The position numbers were made by a program, and so were the translations under genes. DNA of 64,000 bases from Oscheius sp. JU75 (taxonomy: Eukaryota > Nematoda > Chromadorea > Rhabditida > Rhabditidae): positions 4,774,001 to 4,838,000 of the forward strand of contig JASJZC010000001.1 in NCBI GenBank assembly GCA_037178855.1, read 5' to 3'. The notes beneath the pieces were generated by a model that made no database searches, was not told the DNA's origin, and saw nothing but the letters and a program-made list of their open reading frames with translations. Of the stretch, positions 1 through 10,800 are shown piece by piece. The stretch's first letter is position 1. Each line of letters opens with the position of its first letter.

Positions 1-27
1 CTCCTACTTATGTTAAAATCTACATAC

Positions 28-918
28 CTGTGATACTTTGGCATCGAGCGGATTCTTCATTGTCCTGGCTCCAAATAGGCGTGGGTAGGCGACAATTGTT
101 TTGGGCTTGTATCTCTGTCCTTTCTGTTCTTCGGTCAGCATGTTGCGTCCTCCTAGGATCTCTTCAAGACGACCGTCCATAAATAACGGAGCAATATTTG
201 GATTGTTCTTCAGATTAGTCAAGACCCTGCTCTCCTTTTTCAGAGGACCAGAAGGAGCATATCTTCTCGCAGCGCGCTTCTCCGCCTCCTCGGGATCTTC
301 AGCAACCAGCAGCGGAATCATTTTCCTCGCTCTCTGTGGCAACTTTCTCGGCAGGAAATAGCCGGGCTGCGGTTTGGGATTCAACATGAGTTTCTTCGGC
401 TCCAGCACCTCTTCCACGTCACTTCCACTGATTCCAAGTCGCTTTAGAGCCTTCTTAACCTCATCGTTCCGCTCCAGAGATTGAATGAAGTTTGTTGGTA
501 AACGGAGGGGAGAGCGTCTAATACTGTTCTCCTCTACCTCCTTCTCTTCTTCACTATCTCTCTCATGGAATATATCATGTAGACCGAGAACAAGTGCAGC
601 TTTTCCGTCCAGTTGACTCTTCGACTTGAGCTGTCTCTCGATCTGTTGGTCACTGAGAGGACGACCGTATGGATCGTCTCTCATCCGTCTGGTCAAGGCT
701 GCCGCAACCTGAGCATTGTTCAGAATGTGGCGTAATCGGGGTGAGTCGCGGAGGCGACGAGTCAGTGAACGGTCATCTTCGTCCACCTCTTCTTCTTCCT
801 CTCGTCTGGCCGGCGCTCGTCTTACTACTGGAAGAGAAGATGTCCAATGGCTAGCAGGCATTTGGGAGGCCAAGGCCATGGTGCGGATTTGGTCCGGAGA
901 GGCTTGCGACTCTCGCAT
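28..918 (-). CDS. Uncharacterised highly charged protein, 3' end off the window
   Basis: A single long open exon of about 297 codons starts at ATG 916-918 and ends at a good splice donor (CAG|GTATGTAG) at 28/27, so the gene continues beyond the left edge. The protein is rich in Arg, Lys, Glu and Leu, with an acidic block (REEEEEVDEDD) near residue 40 and predicted helical stretches; I see no signal peptide, no membrane segment and no family I recognise. A TTTTCAG acceptor lies a few bases 5' of the ATG and the frame is open across it, so the true start could be in an upstream exon. The upstream neighbour on the same strand (1186-1754) ends 267 bp away, so the two may share a transcription unit. 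Function unknown. The open frame and the splice donor make it very likely a real gene. Confidence 0.6.
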
Positions 919-1185
919 TTGAGGAATCTGAAAACGAGCCTTCGTTGTCTGATTGGAAGACGAAGAACGTCTACTTCTTTAGGAATCTGTTTGTCCGATT
1001 TCGAGCCGAGCTTACTCTAATCAACCTCATAGTCTCTCACTCTCAACTTTCATCCTAAAGTGCTAGCGATAAGCTAACCTTAAACGGATTCCTGCCTGCA
1101 ATCATGTTGGCTACAAGTCCTGGCAAAATCTGCTGTTGAAATTTCTCCAACACAGCTTTCGCTATCTAAACACAGACTTTTAAGT

Positions 1186-1754
1186 TTACTTCTTTCGTTC
1201 AACCTGTTCCGACGGATCTTCCGTTTCCAGCTGTCTCTGAGTCTTGATGGCCTGTTCAATACCTTTCAGTGAGGAACCAATAGGAATCCCATTCTCGTTG
1301 AGCATGTCGACCATCGGATTTCCCGTTTTCGGCTGCAGCTTAGCCATTTCGGCCTGCTGCATAACTGCCTCGGCTGCCAGCTGCTCGACATTTTTTGTTC
1401 TGTATTTTTTGTACTAAAAATGGTTAAGTATTTTTTTTGAAAATGAAAGGATATTGCCTGTTCGGGATGGACCTTTTCCAAGACCTCCAGCTGTGTCTTG
1501 AAAGCTCCCTTGGCCATTTCCATCTGGCCTTTTTTGATCAGGGCATCTGAATTGTTTGATTGTTTCATATTTCAATACTCACCAAGAAATCTGGCCCCAA
1601 CCATCTCAATAGCTCTCTTGCTTGGCAGAGGAACGGGCAACTTCGGTACTTCATCCTCTTCCTCCGTATCTTCGTCAGAATCGTACCTTCGTCTCGCCTC
1701 GGCTAATAAAGGAATAAGGGTTATCAAAACGAATAGGAGTAGCTGGAGACGCAT
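1186..1754 (-). CDS. Small secreted acidic protein of unknown function
   Basis: Three exons give about 158 residues. It begins with a clear signal peptide (Met-Arg-Leu-Gln then a Leu/Val/Ile-rich core ending LLAEA), followed by an acidic segment (YDSDEDTEEEDEV) and a helical region rich in Gln, Glu, Lys and Met, and ends ...SEQVERKK. Intron 1 is a short GT-AG intron near 1573-1607. Intron 2 appears to be a GC-AG intron: the exon ends HPEQ at CAG|GCAATA and the next exon starts after TTTTTAG in the same frame (YKKYRTKNVEQL). It is probably secreted or luminal. I do not recognise the family. The ATG was chosen because it is the first Met of the hydrophobic leader; the longer open frame upstream overlaps a dispersed repeat. 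Confidence 0.6.
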
Positions 1755-1974
1755 TTTCTCGAGAGGCCAGACAAAAGACCAGCGTCCCACAGGGGCGCGA
1801 CCCCGGATGGATCGGACACCTCGTAAACCGGCTATCAGTCGAATCAGGCGGCTAATGTGGAAGCCTCGGCAAAAAGTACACTTGTCAGAAAGTGAACATC
1901 GAAATTCGAGATGCCATGGTACTCGCAGCACCGAAACCACTTCGACATCCCATTTCTCTACTACTAAAGTGTCA

Positions 1975-2178
1975 CCCCGAAACGAAAGCGAGCAAATTCT
2001 ATTGTTCAGAAGCTCTGGTGTCCAAGAGAAGTTATTGCCGATATTGGGTGACAAGTCAAGTCGCTCTAGAACTTTGTTTTTGCCGCAGTGAAGCCACTGG
2101 GCGTTGCTGTTACTACAAAGCGGCGCAGCCGCCAATGCGAACAATAAACGGCGAAACCGTCGGGGACGGCTGGCCCCA
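1975..2178. repeat. Dispersed repeat, copy A
   Basis: About 200 bp that match, with substitutions and small gaps, the segment at 55857-56085 in the same orientation. Shared blocks in order are GAAGCGAG-like, CAGAAG, GTTATTGCCGA, CTAGAACTT, CAGTGAAGCCACTGG and a GC-rich tail containing GCGGCGCAGCCGCC and GCCGTCGGxGACGGCTGG. The tail holds small palindromes. It lies just 5' of the secreted acidic gene. It is probably a non-autonomous mobile element; no terminal repeat or target duplication was identified with certainty. Confidence 0.6.
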
Positions 2179-2329
2179 TCCGATTAGCTAAACGTCTCTT
2201 CGTGGCTCCTCTGTTCTCCTGGTTTCCGTAGGTGTGTCCCCCTTTTGCATATTCTGTCTTTTCCGTTGCCTGGTTGCATCAAACCTTTCGACGTGTTCCC
2301 GTTGTTTAGTCGCCGTCTCTACCTCTTTG

Positions 2330-4311
2330 ATGAGTCAGACTGAAGAGAAGTGTATCTGTGAGATTTGTCAGTGCGGGTAAGTCTCTCTTTGCTATACTAA
2401 CCTTCTATTAGCCAACACAAATGCGGACACGTGGACGAGAAATGGGCGACAAAGGGAGGCATTGAAGGCAACACCGAGTACAATGCACAGTATTTGGTCA
2501 AGGCTGGAGAGAGGTATGAGCTGCTGTGAATCCTATTGGGAAAGACTTCAGATCACGAGCCATTCGGCCAGCTCAGACCGTTCTCCAGTCGGGAGATTTC
2601 AACGGTGTGACAACTCACAAGGCAGACTACGATGAGAAACAAGCAGAAAAACTTATGGCTTTTCGTCCTCCAACTACCGTGATTCAGAGCGGAGACTTTG
2701 ATGGAACCACGACTCAGAAAGTTGACTACAATAGGAAAAGAGTAGGATCCTCTTTGCGTTAAAAGCTTTGTGATCTCAGGGAGAGAAACAGACAGCTTTT
2801 CGACCGCCAGTAACTGTCGTCCAGGGAGGAGAGTTCAGTGGGGAAACGACTCAAAAGTCGGATTATAGTGCGAAACAGGTGGGTTGAATAAAGAGAAAAG
2901 ACAGCTTAGGCGCCGCGTTTAGGATTGGAAATGGCTGAAAGTCAGAAAATTTCATGTCATATGTGGTGTCATGTGGTGAGGTGGAAAACACGATGAAAGG
3001 GGCATTGGAATGTGTCTGAGGAAATAGGAGTTTGCTGCAGCGCGTGCTTTGACGTGCTGTGACGCTTCCCGCAATAGATTGATAGCACAATCGCTTCAGG
3101 CTGAAAAACAGGCGACATACCGACCTCCTACTACCGTCATACAGAGCGGAGATTTCGATGGAGTCACGACACATAAAGCTGACTACGAGAAGAAAAAGGC
3201 TGAGAGACAGGCTCCAATACGACCGCCGGTTACAGTTATTCAAAGTGGAGAATTTGCTGGTTACACTACGCATAAGAGTGATTATGGAAGAAAACAGGTA
3301 GACAGATAGTTTAGAGCTTAACCAGCCGATGTTTAGGCGGATCGACAGGCGGCTTTCCGACCTCCTACTACGGTAATCCAGTCTGGAGATTTCGATGGAA
3401 CAACTACCCAAAAGGCGGACTTTTATCGGAAGCAGGCTGTGAGACTGGAAGCTTACAGACCACCAGTCACCGTGGTACAGGGTGGTGAATTTGCCGGTCA
3501 GACCACAAATAAGGCTGACTACGAGGCTAAACAGGTGTGCGGAAGAATCAGATTACAAAGTTACAAGGTTTAGGCCTCAAGGCAATCGCCATTCCGCCCC
3601 CCAGTGACAGTTGTCCAGAGCGGCGATTTTGATGGAACCACCACTCAGAAGGCTGACTTTGGCAGAAAACAGGTGATTTTCTAGGGTTTTTAATAAACGT
3701 TCATAGGGAGGAAGACAAGCTCCAATTCGTCCAAATTCAAACACTCTTATCCCGGGCGGAAGAATGGATGGAGAGACCACAATGCAGACGGATTTCAGGC
3801 GGAAACAGGCTGAAAAGTAAGAGTCAGATTGATTAGGAAAATTAGACTGGGCTCAGAGTGATTCAAGTCCGGCCGAGGAGTCATGAGCTGCGTAGTGATC
3901 AGCCTTTTGCCGGCTCGACCACCTACAAAGAAGGATATCTTGGAGTAGCAGGTATGTAGTTTTCAAGCCACAGACAAGACAGTTAGACAGTCACTTTGTT
4001 TTGGACGATCTGGAAAGCATTTTTTTTTTCAGGCGAACAAAGTAAATCCGTCCGTCCCGGACAACAGCTTCACTTGCCAGATGGCACCTTCGAAGGCAAC
4101 ACAACCCAAAAAGTTGACTTCACGCGCAAATTTGTGGACATCTGCCCTGCTGAAAAGGTTCTAACAAGGAGGTAGGAAAAGTCAAAGTCAGAACTGTTCC
4201 TGTTCCAGGGACAGAACTTTTCAATACATGGAGGACAGGAACGGACACAGATTCTATTCTCGGACGAGACATGGAACTCGTCTTCCGAACACTCTGGTCT
4301 CCGTCCAGTGA
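2330..4311 (+). CDS. SAXO: SAXO-type (FAM154) microtubule-stabilising protein
   Basis: About ten exons joined by eye. The N-terminus carries the SAXO signature CICEICQCGQHKCGH (residues 8-22), and the rest is about 12 Mn-like repeats of roughly 35 residues with the core RPPxTVIQSGDFDGxTTxKxDYxxKQ. The C-terminus (FQYMEDRNGHRFY) resembles the end of vertebrate SAXO1. In that family the repeats bind and stabilise microtubules of axonemes, basal bodies and cilia, so a ciliary or microtubule role is expected. Most introns are 34-39 nt and repeat boundaries often coincide with exon boundaries after a KQ or KR, suggesting growth by exon duplication. Stop TGA 4309-4311. Repeat spacing and Cys signature make the family call strong; the exact orthologue is uncertain. 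Confidence 0.88.
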
Positions 4312-6165
4312 TACTCTGAAATGTAGCGAGCCTCATTCTCTGTCTTAGCACAATCGGGGGCTTCTTCCGCGGAAGCAACGTCTGGGGCGGATGGAACGGG
4401 TTTCGAGAGCGGGACTGGTCGCGGCCTAACAATGCTTCGCCCCCACGGAGTCCCTCCATTGCGCACTCCAAATATTTATATATTCAATTACTACTTCCAT
4501 TCGAATTCTCTTCCTCCCGTTTGAATGTCTTCGAGAAATTTTTTTACATACCGATGAAAACCATTGAACACTCGAGATCTTTGTAAAGAGCGACAGTTTG
4601 ATATTGTTCCTTGGCTCCAACACCCTCCTCCCGGATTTCTTTGCCCATTGTAACACTGAAAAACATCAAGACGAGAGACTAATTGGGCTGTTTTCATTCT
4701 CCCCCTCTTAGAACATTCCTCTGGTCCAGCTAGACGTACTAAAATGGCTGTTCGGACATTTAGATGTGGTCGTCAAAGTGGATCACGAAACTTGTCTCCC
4801 GGCTTTTTTGCACTTTTTTCATAGGGATAGGAGCAGCTGACGTTGTGACATCTGGTGTCGTCTTTGGGTCGCGCGAGGTCACCTCACGATGTTTTCTACC
4901 GATAAGCCGTACACTCATTCTTTCTCACTCTTTACTAACAAACAACCTTGTCCGTGAATTCCATTACCGTGACTCATTACGACGCACCCTTGGATCTTTT
5001 ATAGTCAGTTTTTAAACCACAATATGGACTGTTAGACAGCCATATCAGCTGTGGTCTGTAGAACGTTTCCTTTTGTCAAAGTTTTGTCAGGATCTGTTTG
5101 CTACTCACTTGAGGCTGTTTGCCCGAAGATTGACGCATGTTCGAGAATCAGTTAGACATCTGTTTCCTTCACAAATTGTGGTCATTTCCAATTTTTGACT
5201 CATCTGCTTTGTTCCCGCGTTCCCGGTTTGCCATTCATCGCAAGACGCCATCTGACCCGTCTTTTTCTTATATAAATTTCGTCAGGTTTCGCTTCATAGT
5301 TCGGCAGCAGAACACAGCAAATAGTGGCCCCATTCGACTCTTTTCAACTTACTCTCTTTCCCTGTCACAGCCAAAGATCGCCGGTATTCCGCACTATTCC
5401 GCATCATTCGAATATTTTGGGAAACGACAGTATCTCTCACTGCATCTCATCGCTCTTTGGAAATCACGTAGTTTATTTCAAGTTTCTCAAACAATGAAAA
5501 AGTGTTCTTGAGCTCTTTAGAGACACATTGTCATTTGTGCACGGAATCGTAGCTCCTTACTTCGAAAATACCTCGGAAAAGACTAGTCTCTGAAGTACCT
5601 ATGACTCTCAACTTTCGTTGATAATGAGTCTACAGAAAATTGGACAGATGTTCTGTTTTTGTTTATTTATGGTTCTGTTTTTGGCAAACAGTTCCTTCGC
5701 TATTCTTGGGAGCATCTGAACTGAAAACGCTTGGCTGATTGTTGAGTCTTTAGATAGACTGGTTCATAGCTTTGACAGACACCACTTGAACAAAATACAC
5801 TTGATGAGGATGAAAAACATGCCCGACTATTAGAAAAGTTTACTTCCCGAACGGCTTATTCCATTGTTTGTAGTCGATGATTCAAAACGTCTTTACAAGG
5901 AAGAGACATTCCTCAAGAGTCGATATACCTTCACGCCCACCTTCGCACAAATGCAAACAGAAGCAAATATTTATCAACATTCCGGTATGTTGACGCCTAC
6001 AGTCACTATAAATTTGCTTTGAGAGAGATACACAGTCATTATCGGGTTATAGGCCAACTTCCTCCTCCATCTTCCTCTCTGCGACTATTACTCTTGTTCT
6101 GTTTGTGCTCCATAAAATGCCGTTCTCGCACCCGTCCATTCAACGAACTGCTACTTTTTCAGCGT
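4312..6165. other. Intergenic region between SAXO and tetraspanin
   Basis: About 1.85 kb with no reading frame that shows family resemblance or convincing splice structure. Short open frames on both strands (for example 5137-5511) have no recognisable composition or homology. The last part probably holds the tetraspanin promoter and a 5' UTR intron, because a CTACTTTTTCAG acceptor lies three bases before the tetraspanin ATG. Confidence 0.5.
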
Positions 6166-7519
6166 ATGGGCACATTTGGTCGCTGGTCTGCTTACGGATC
6201 TCATGGTCGTTCCCTTCGCTACGTCTATTTCATTGCTGCAGTTTTGAGCACAGTCAGTTTCTGTTTTTCCATTTCACTAGTTCAATTATGAGGTTATTGC
6301 TGTTCTAAAAAGTTGTAGATCTCTTCCTTCTATAACTTTGCAGAACATTATCAACCTCAAAATGACTGTATCGGCGCGTAACGGTGGACACATTTTTTTA
6401 AATTCCAGCTCTACTTACTAGCCTGTCTTGTCTATGGCAGTTGGCTAGCCGCATCCCGAGGAACATATGCTGAATTACTCTCGCCATCTCTCTATGTTGA
6501 CGTGGCCAGAATCCTAGCGGTTGTCAGCTCCCTAGCCATTATCAACCACGTCCTTGGCTGGATTGCTCTGAGACGAGAAATGAGATGTGGAATCTGCTCG
6601 GTTGGTTTTCGCCTTTTTAGACAATAGCAACGAGTTTAGTCAGCCGTCGTCTCTGTTGTCCTCTTCGTCATGCTCTTCTTGGGCGGAATCATGGGCTTCG
6701 TCTTTCAAGATCAGGTAGTCTACCCTTTATTTCAAGCCCAACTAACTCTTTTTCCAAGTACAAACTTTTTCATAGTTGTCGTAGACATAAAAAGCTACAG
6801 TTCCGAAGAAAATTACAAAAATCATAAAGTCGTTAATTACTGTGGCAAGAGAGTAAAGAAAGGGTTAACATTCATATATCCTTTTGTGAAGAAGTCATGT
6901 CTTGACATACCAACAATTTTCTGTTTTATCTTCTTTTTTACAGCTGACGAATCAGATTCCTCTGAATCTGAAAATGCTGACCTCTCTCCGCGAGCTTTAC
7001 GGCAATAAGGAGATGGACGGAATTACGGAAGCGTGGAATGACCTCCAACGAAATGTCAGTACTTGTTGACTCTTTTTCACAACGTCTATTTGTCTTTCGA
7101 ATTAGCCCTTCACTCCTTCTCTTTTCAGTTCAAATGCTGTGGAGTTAACGGTACCGATGATGCGAGGGTCTGGCGAACTTCCAAGTGGTACATGCATCAA
7201 AAGGCTCCCAAAAGAATCCTCCCCACCTCGTGGTAATTTCAGAAAATCTTGAAGACTAAAAGTGTTTAGCTGCGTTCCCGGAAAGGAACAACAATGTCTC
7301 TCCTCGGATCCCACAGAGCCCGATCCGGCTTTCGTCTATGTTGACACCTGCTACCAACCCCTTCAAAACGATCTCCTCCACGTGGTAGGAGTCGCTGCCT
7401 GGCTCAGTATCATCGCGAGCATAGTTCAGGTGACAGTCCTCCAATTGAAAATGACCAAAACGTTTCAGCTGATCCCATCAGCTTTGGCAGCCTGGTACGC
7501 AAAGTTGATAAGGAAATGA
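6166..7519 (+). CDS. Tetraspanin
   Basis: Seven exons give roughly 250 residues with four hydrophobic segments. TM1 is at about residues 14-40 (spanning intron 1), TM2 and TM3 lie before the large loop, and TM4 is near the C-terminus. The large extracellular loop has the diagnostic CCG motif ([11 protein letters not shown]), then SCC and a later DTCYQ cysteine, giving the paired cysteines of tetraspanin EC2. The tail is short and basic (AWYAKLIRK). Tetraspanins organise membrane microdomains with integrins, proteases and other receptors. ATG 6166 directly follows an acceptor (TTTTTCAG|CGT), so there is a 5' UTR intron or trans-splice site. A poly(A) signal AATAAA is at 7607-7612. Intron 1 uses the weak donor ACA|GTCAGT. 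The subfamily cannot be assigned. Confidence 0.9.
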
Positions 7520-7606
7520 AAAAGAAACAAGAGGAGGGGTCAACCGACGACTGGTATTTGTATATAGAATACGGTTACGAGCTTTAATTCAAGTTTTAGC
7601 TGTGTT

Positions 7607-7612
7607 AATAAA
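7607..7612 (+). terminator. Poly(A) signal of the tetraspanin gene
   Basis: Canonical AATAAA 88 bases after the tetraspanin stop codon. The convergent ADAMTSL gene ends at 7884 on the other strand, leaving about 360 bp between the stop codons with no other feature seen. Confidence 0.7.
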
Positions 7613-7883
7613 CAGTTCAATTAACAAATAATATGGAGTGTAATTGGCTGTTCGGATAGAAGTTCGAAATGGCAGTTCTTTAAAGATTTTAAGGGACTGC
7701 CAATTCTAGTTTCGGTACAAACAAACGGTACAAGTGGCACAAACAGGAGAGTCAGAGATCAGTTTACAAGACTACCGTATTCGTTGATGGCAGTTTCGTT
7801 CAAGAGACAGGGGAATTAATAAGACAGAGAGAGAAGGGAAAAATAATTTGACTAACGACCTGAATCAAGTGAAATTGGGAGGA

Positions 7884-10800
7884 TCAGACTCGAGTTCGTT
7901 CCATATAACGACAGGTGGCACAACACTTCTGGCGAACCTCATTCGAGTCACAGCTGGAAAAAAAACTTTGTTTATCTTGTTCAGTCTGTGGAAATGGGAT
8001 AAGAGTAAGGAAACTCACGTGTGGAAAAGTTTGATGATGTCACAAAACCGAGAATTGTCTTCGCATGAGGCATCTGAAAGAGGGAGAATTCGTGCTGAGG
8101 GAGCAGGCAGCTTGCAGGGAGACCATGTAGCGCATCTCACAGTCCTTCCAATCCCATTTTTTGAAACGAAACCATCACTTTTAGAAAAAAAAGAAACACG
8201 TGGCTGTCTACGAAAGTGAGTTTGCATGGTGCGCCACTGCTCGCTTGACTGAACTCACCCTGCATGAGAGCCAATGCCTCCGGTCGACAAACGGGGAGGT
8301 CGTGGATCGGACAGGCTCGTGCTGCTGATGGTCTTCTGGCTCCTTCACAGTTCCTTCCTGCTGCCTTTCCTGAAGCTGCCCAAACGCAGCTCAAGAGTCT
8401 CAACTGGACTCCACCCGTCCCACAGGTGCTACTGCAGCTTCCCCAGTCGGATGATCTCCACTCGGCCTTGCACATTTCTAAAGTTCTTTGTTATAAAGGA
8501 TCGCCCGAACTATCTCACGAGTCTCGCACTCCTTGCGACTCTTCGGCTGATTAGTCCGATCACAGCGGTTCTCTTCAGTCTGTGTACCATTGTTATAGAC
8601 ACATTTGATGTCCCGTTTCTGCTGGGCCAATCCGTCGCGGATACACTTGGAGACTGTGCACTCTGTCCAGTCACTGGCTTCCCAACGCGGACAGTCTTCT
8701 CTGTGACAGGGTCGTGTTTCAGCCGGCTTGCTTCCAGCCAGAGTCAGACAGATGGCGTCGTCTCCTCGACGACGATTGCCTTCAATGGCCACCTGGCAGG
8801 AGATTCCACGAGCCTGGTAGCCAGCCACTCCGCAAGTCGACTGGGTACAGTCGGACCAGTGTCCGATGCTCCATTCGGCTTGAATGAGATCCTTATACTT
8901 TCGCAGCTCCGTGGCAATGTCTTCCTCGTTATTGGCGTTGAGAAGAGCCTAAAAGTTGGCATTTTTCCCCAAGGGAAAAGTTTTGTCTCTCCCAGTTGAT
9001 TCCTTAGTAGTTCTAACACCCTCTCCAAGCCTACTATCAGTCTACAAAGTCACTGACATAGACTTACCTCGATGAAGCTGATGTTCGGCTTGCTATTCGG
9101 TTCCGGTCGCATCATTTCGGACGGCTTCAGTCTGTGAGCCTCATCATCCTCGTGGTATTTGAATCTAGAACAACAGTTTATCTTCCGAGAGAAAAGTATT
9201 TACATGAGAGTGACATTTCCCTGGAGACTGTCCGTGTAGCATTCGTAGACGCCGGCATCTTCCAATCTCGCGTGGAAGATGCGCAGATGTCCGTTTGTCG
9301 AGACCTTGATGTGGGCTGAAAACTATAAGTTTTGGGCAAAATATGAGTTGATACCGTCATTCTTTATCTTTCTTCCATTCTTCGCCCACCATACCTTCTT
9401 CTTATTGAATCCCTTCGTCGGACACTTGACTTTAATGCTGGTTCCCTGATAGACGGTTGCGAAGCCACCGATTCCGATGGTCAACTTCTTTTCAGAAGCA
9501 GTCTGCTCGAAGACTCTATTGCTCAGTAGTTGAGGGCGTTCACAGGATCCTAAATTTCTAATCACGTGCTAAAACACCAGCTCACCCAAGCTGCACATCT
9601 GGACCGCGACTGGCTTATCTCCTTGACACTCCTTCTCCGATCGTCGGTCTCGTCTACCTCTGGCATCCTTCCCCTCACAGGTTACTCTTCTCCGCTGCTC
9701 TCCTGAACCACAGGACGCAGAGCATTCGGTCCATTCTCCCAGCTGAAACAGTAAAAGTTTCGTAAAAAAATATAGTATTCAGGAAGAACATAGCTAGGTG
9801 AACAACTGGAGGAAAATGATAAGAACACAATCGATATTGAGCGTGACTTACGATCCAACTGGCCGGACAAGGTACTGAACCACAGCTCTGAGTATGAGGC
9901 GGCTTAGGAGTCGGACATTGACCGTCAGGTAAGACAATATGTGCGTCAGCACCTAAAATATCCAGTTTGTTACAAAAGAATCATTCAGACCTCCGGAACG
10001 ACTGACAGGTCGGATACATTTGACGGACCGAGTAGTGACTCCTCCTCCACAACTGGCTGTGCAGGCGTCGTAGGCTTCAAGCTGGTATCTGACATTCAAA
10101 AGAGATTCCAAAAAAAAACTGTACCTGCCAATATGGAGGACAAGCTTGTTGGTTGCAGGTTCGAGACTTTTCGGGAATCTTTCGCCGGTGGTCACAGAAG
10201 GACCAGCCGACGGATCGGCCAGACGAGGCTTCGACACATTTCAACTGGGCGATCTGTTTTCCACCCAGACAGGAGGCCGAACACTGTGACCATTCCCCAT
10301 ATTCCCAGCGATATGGAGCCGTGTCTGTTGGAGGAATCTTGGCGTCTTCCTGGAGAGGGCAGGCTTTGGTCTCGCACGGTTGAAAGAGAGTCGGTTGCGG
10401 AAGACCTGTCAATGTGTTTTGGCACTAGAAATTCTTACTTTGACACTCGATGAAAGGCAACTTGATGACGTGAGCAGTGATGGGATGAAGGGCAATGCAA
10501 TCGGCAACCCGACTCTGAACTCCGGGTCCACAAGTGGCGGAACAGTCGGACCAGGGACCGGGAACAACTCTGCAAAAAGGAACACTCTCTTTCCAGTTCA
10601 TTGAGCCAGAAAATGCTCCCTTCTCTCTTTCCGCGAACGTCTATTAAATCACGGAGATCTTTTGAGCCTTGCTTTTGTGGGATGTTTTGGGCGTGCGTGT
10701 ACGCCAGATTGTTGGAGCAAAGTGCTCTCCCCCCAATATGGCATAATTCGCAGCCTCAAGTGTGCCCATTGTCGGATGGGACCAATTAATAGGAGCCTCC

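Noticed and set aside
5137-5511. Open frame of 124 codons in the SAXO-tetraspanin gap
   Set aside because: Phe/Ser-rich translation with no family, no leader and no splice partner; consistent with chance in pyrimidine-rich DNA.
8274-8999. Plus-strand open frame of 241 codons
   Set aside because: Antisense to three well-defined thrombospondin repeats of the ADAMTSL gene.
10150-10170. GGTTCGAGAC resembling a tRNA B box
   Set aside because: It lies in a thrombospondin-repeat exon and no A box or cloverleaf surrounds it; other GTTCGA occurrences in the window also fail. No tRNA is called.
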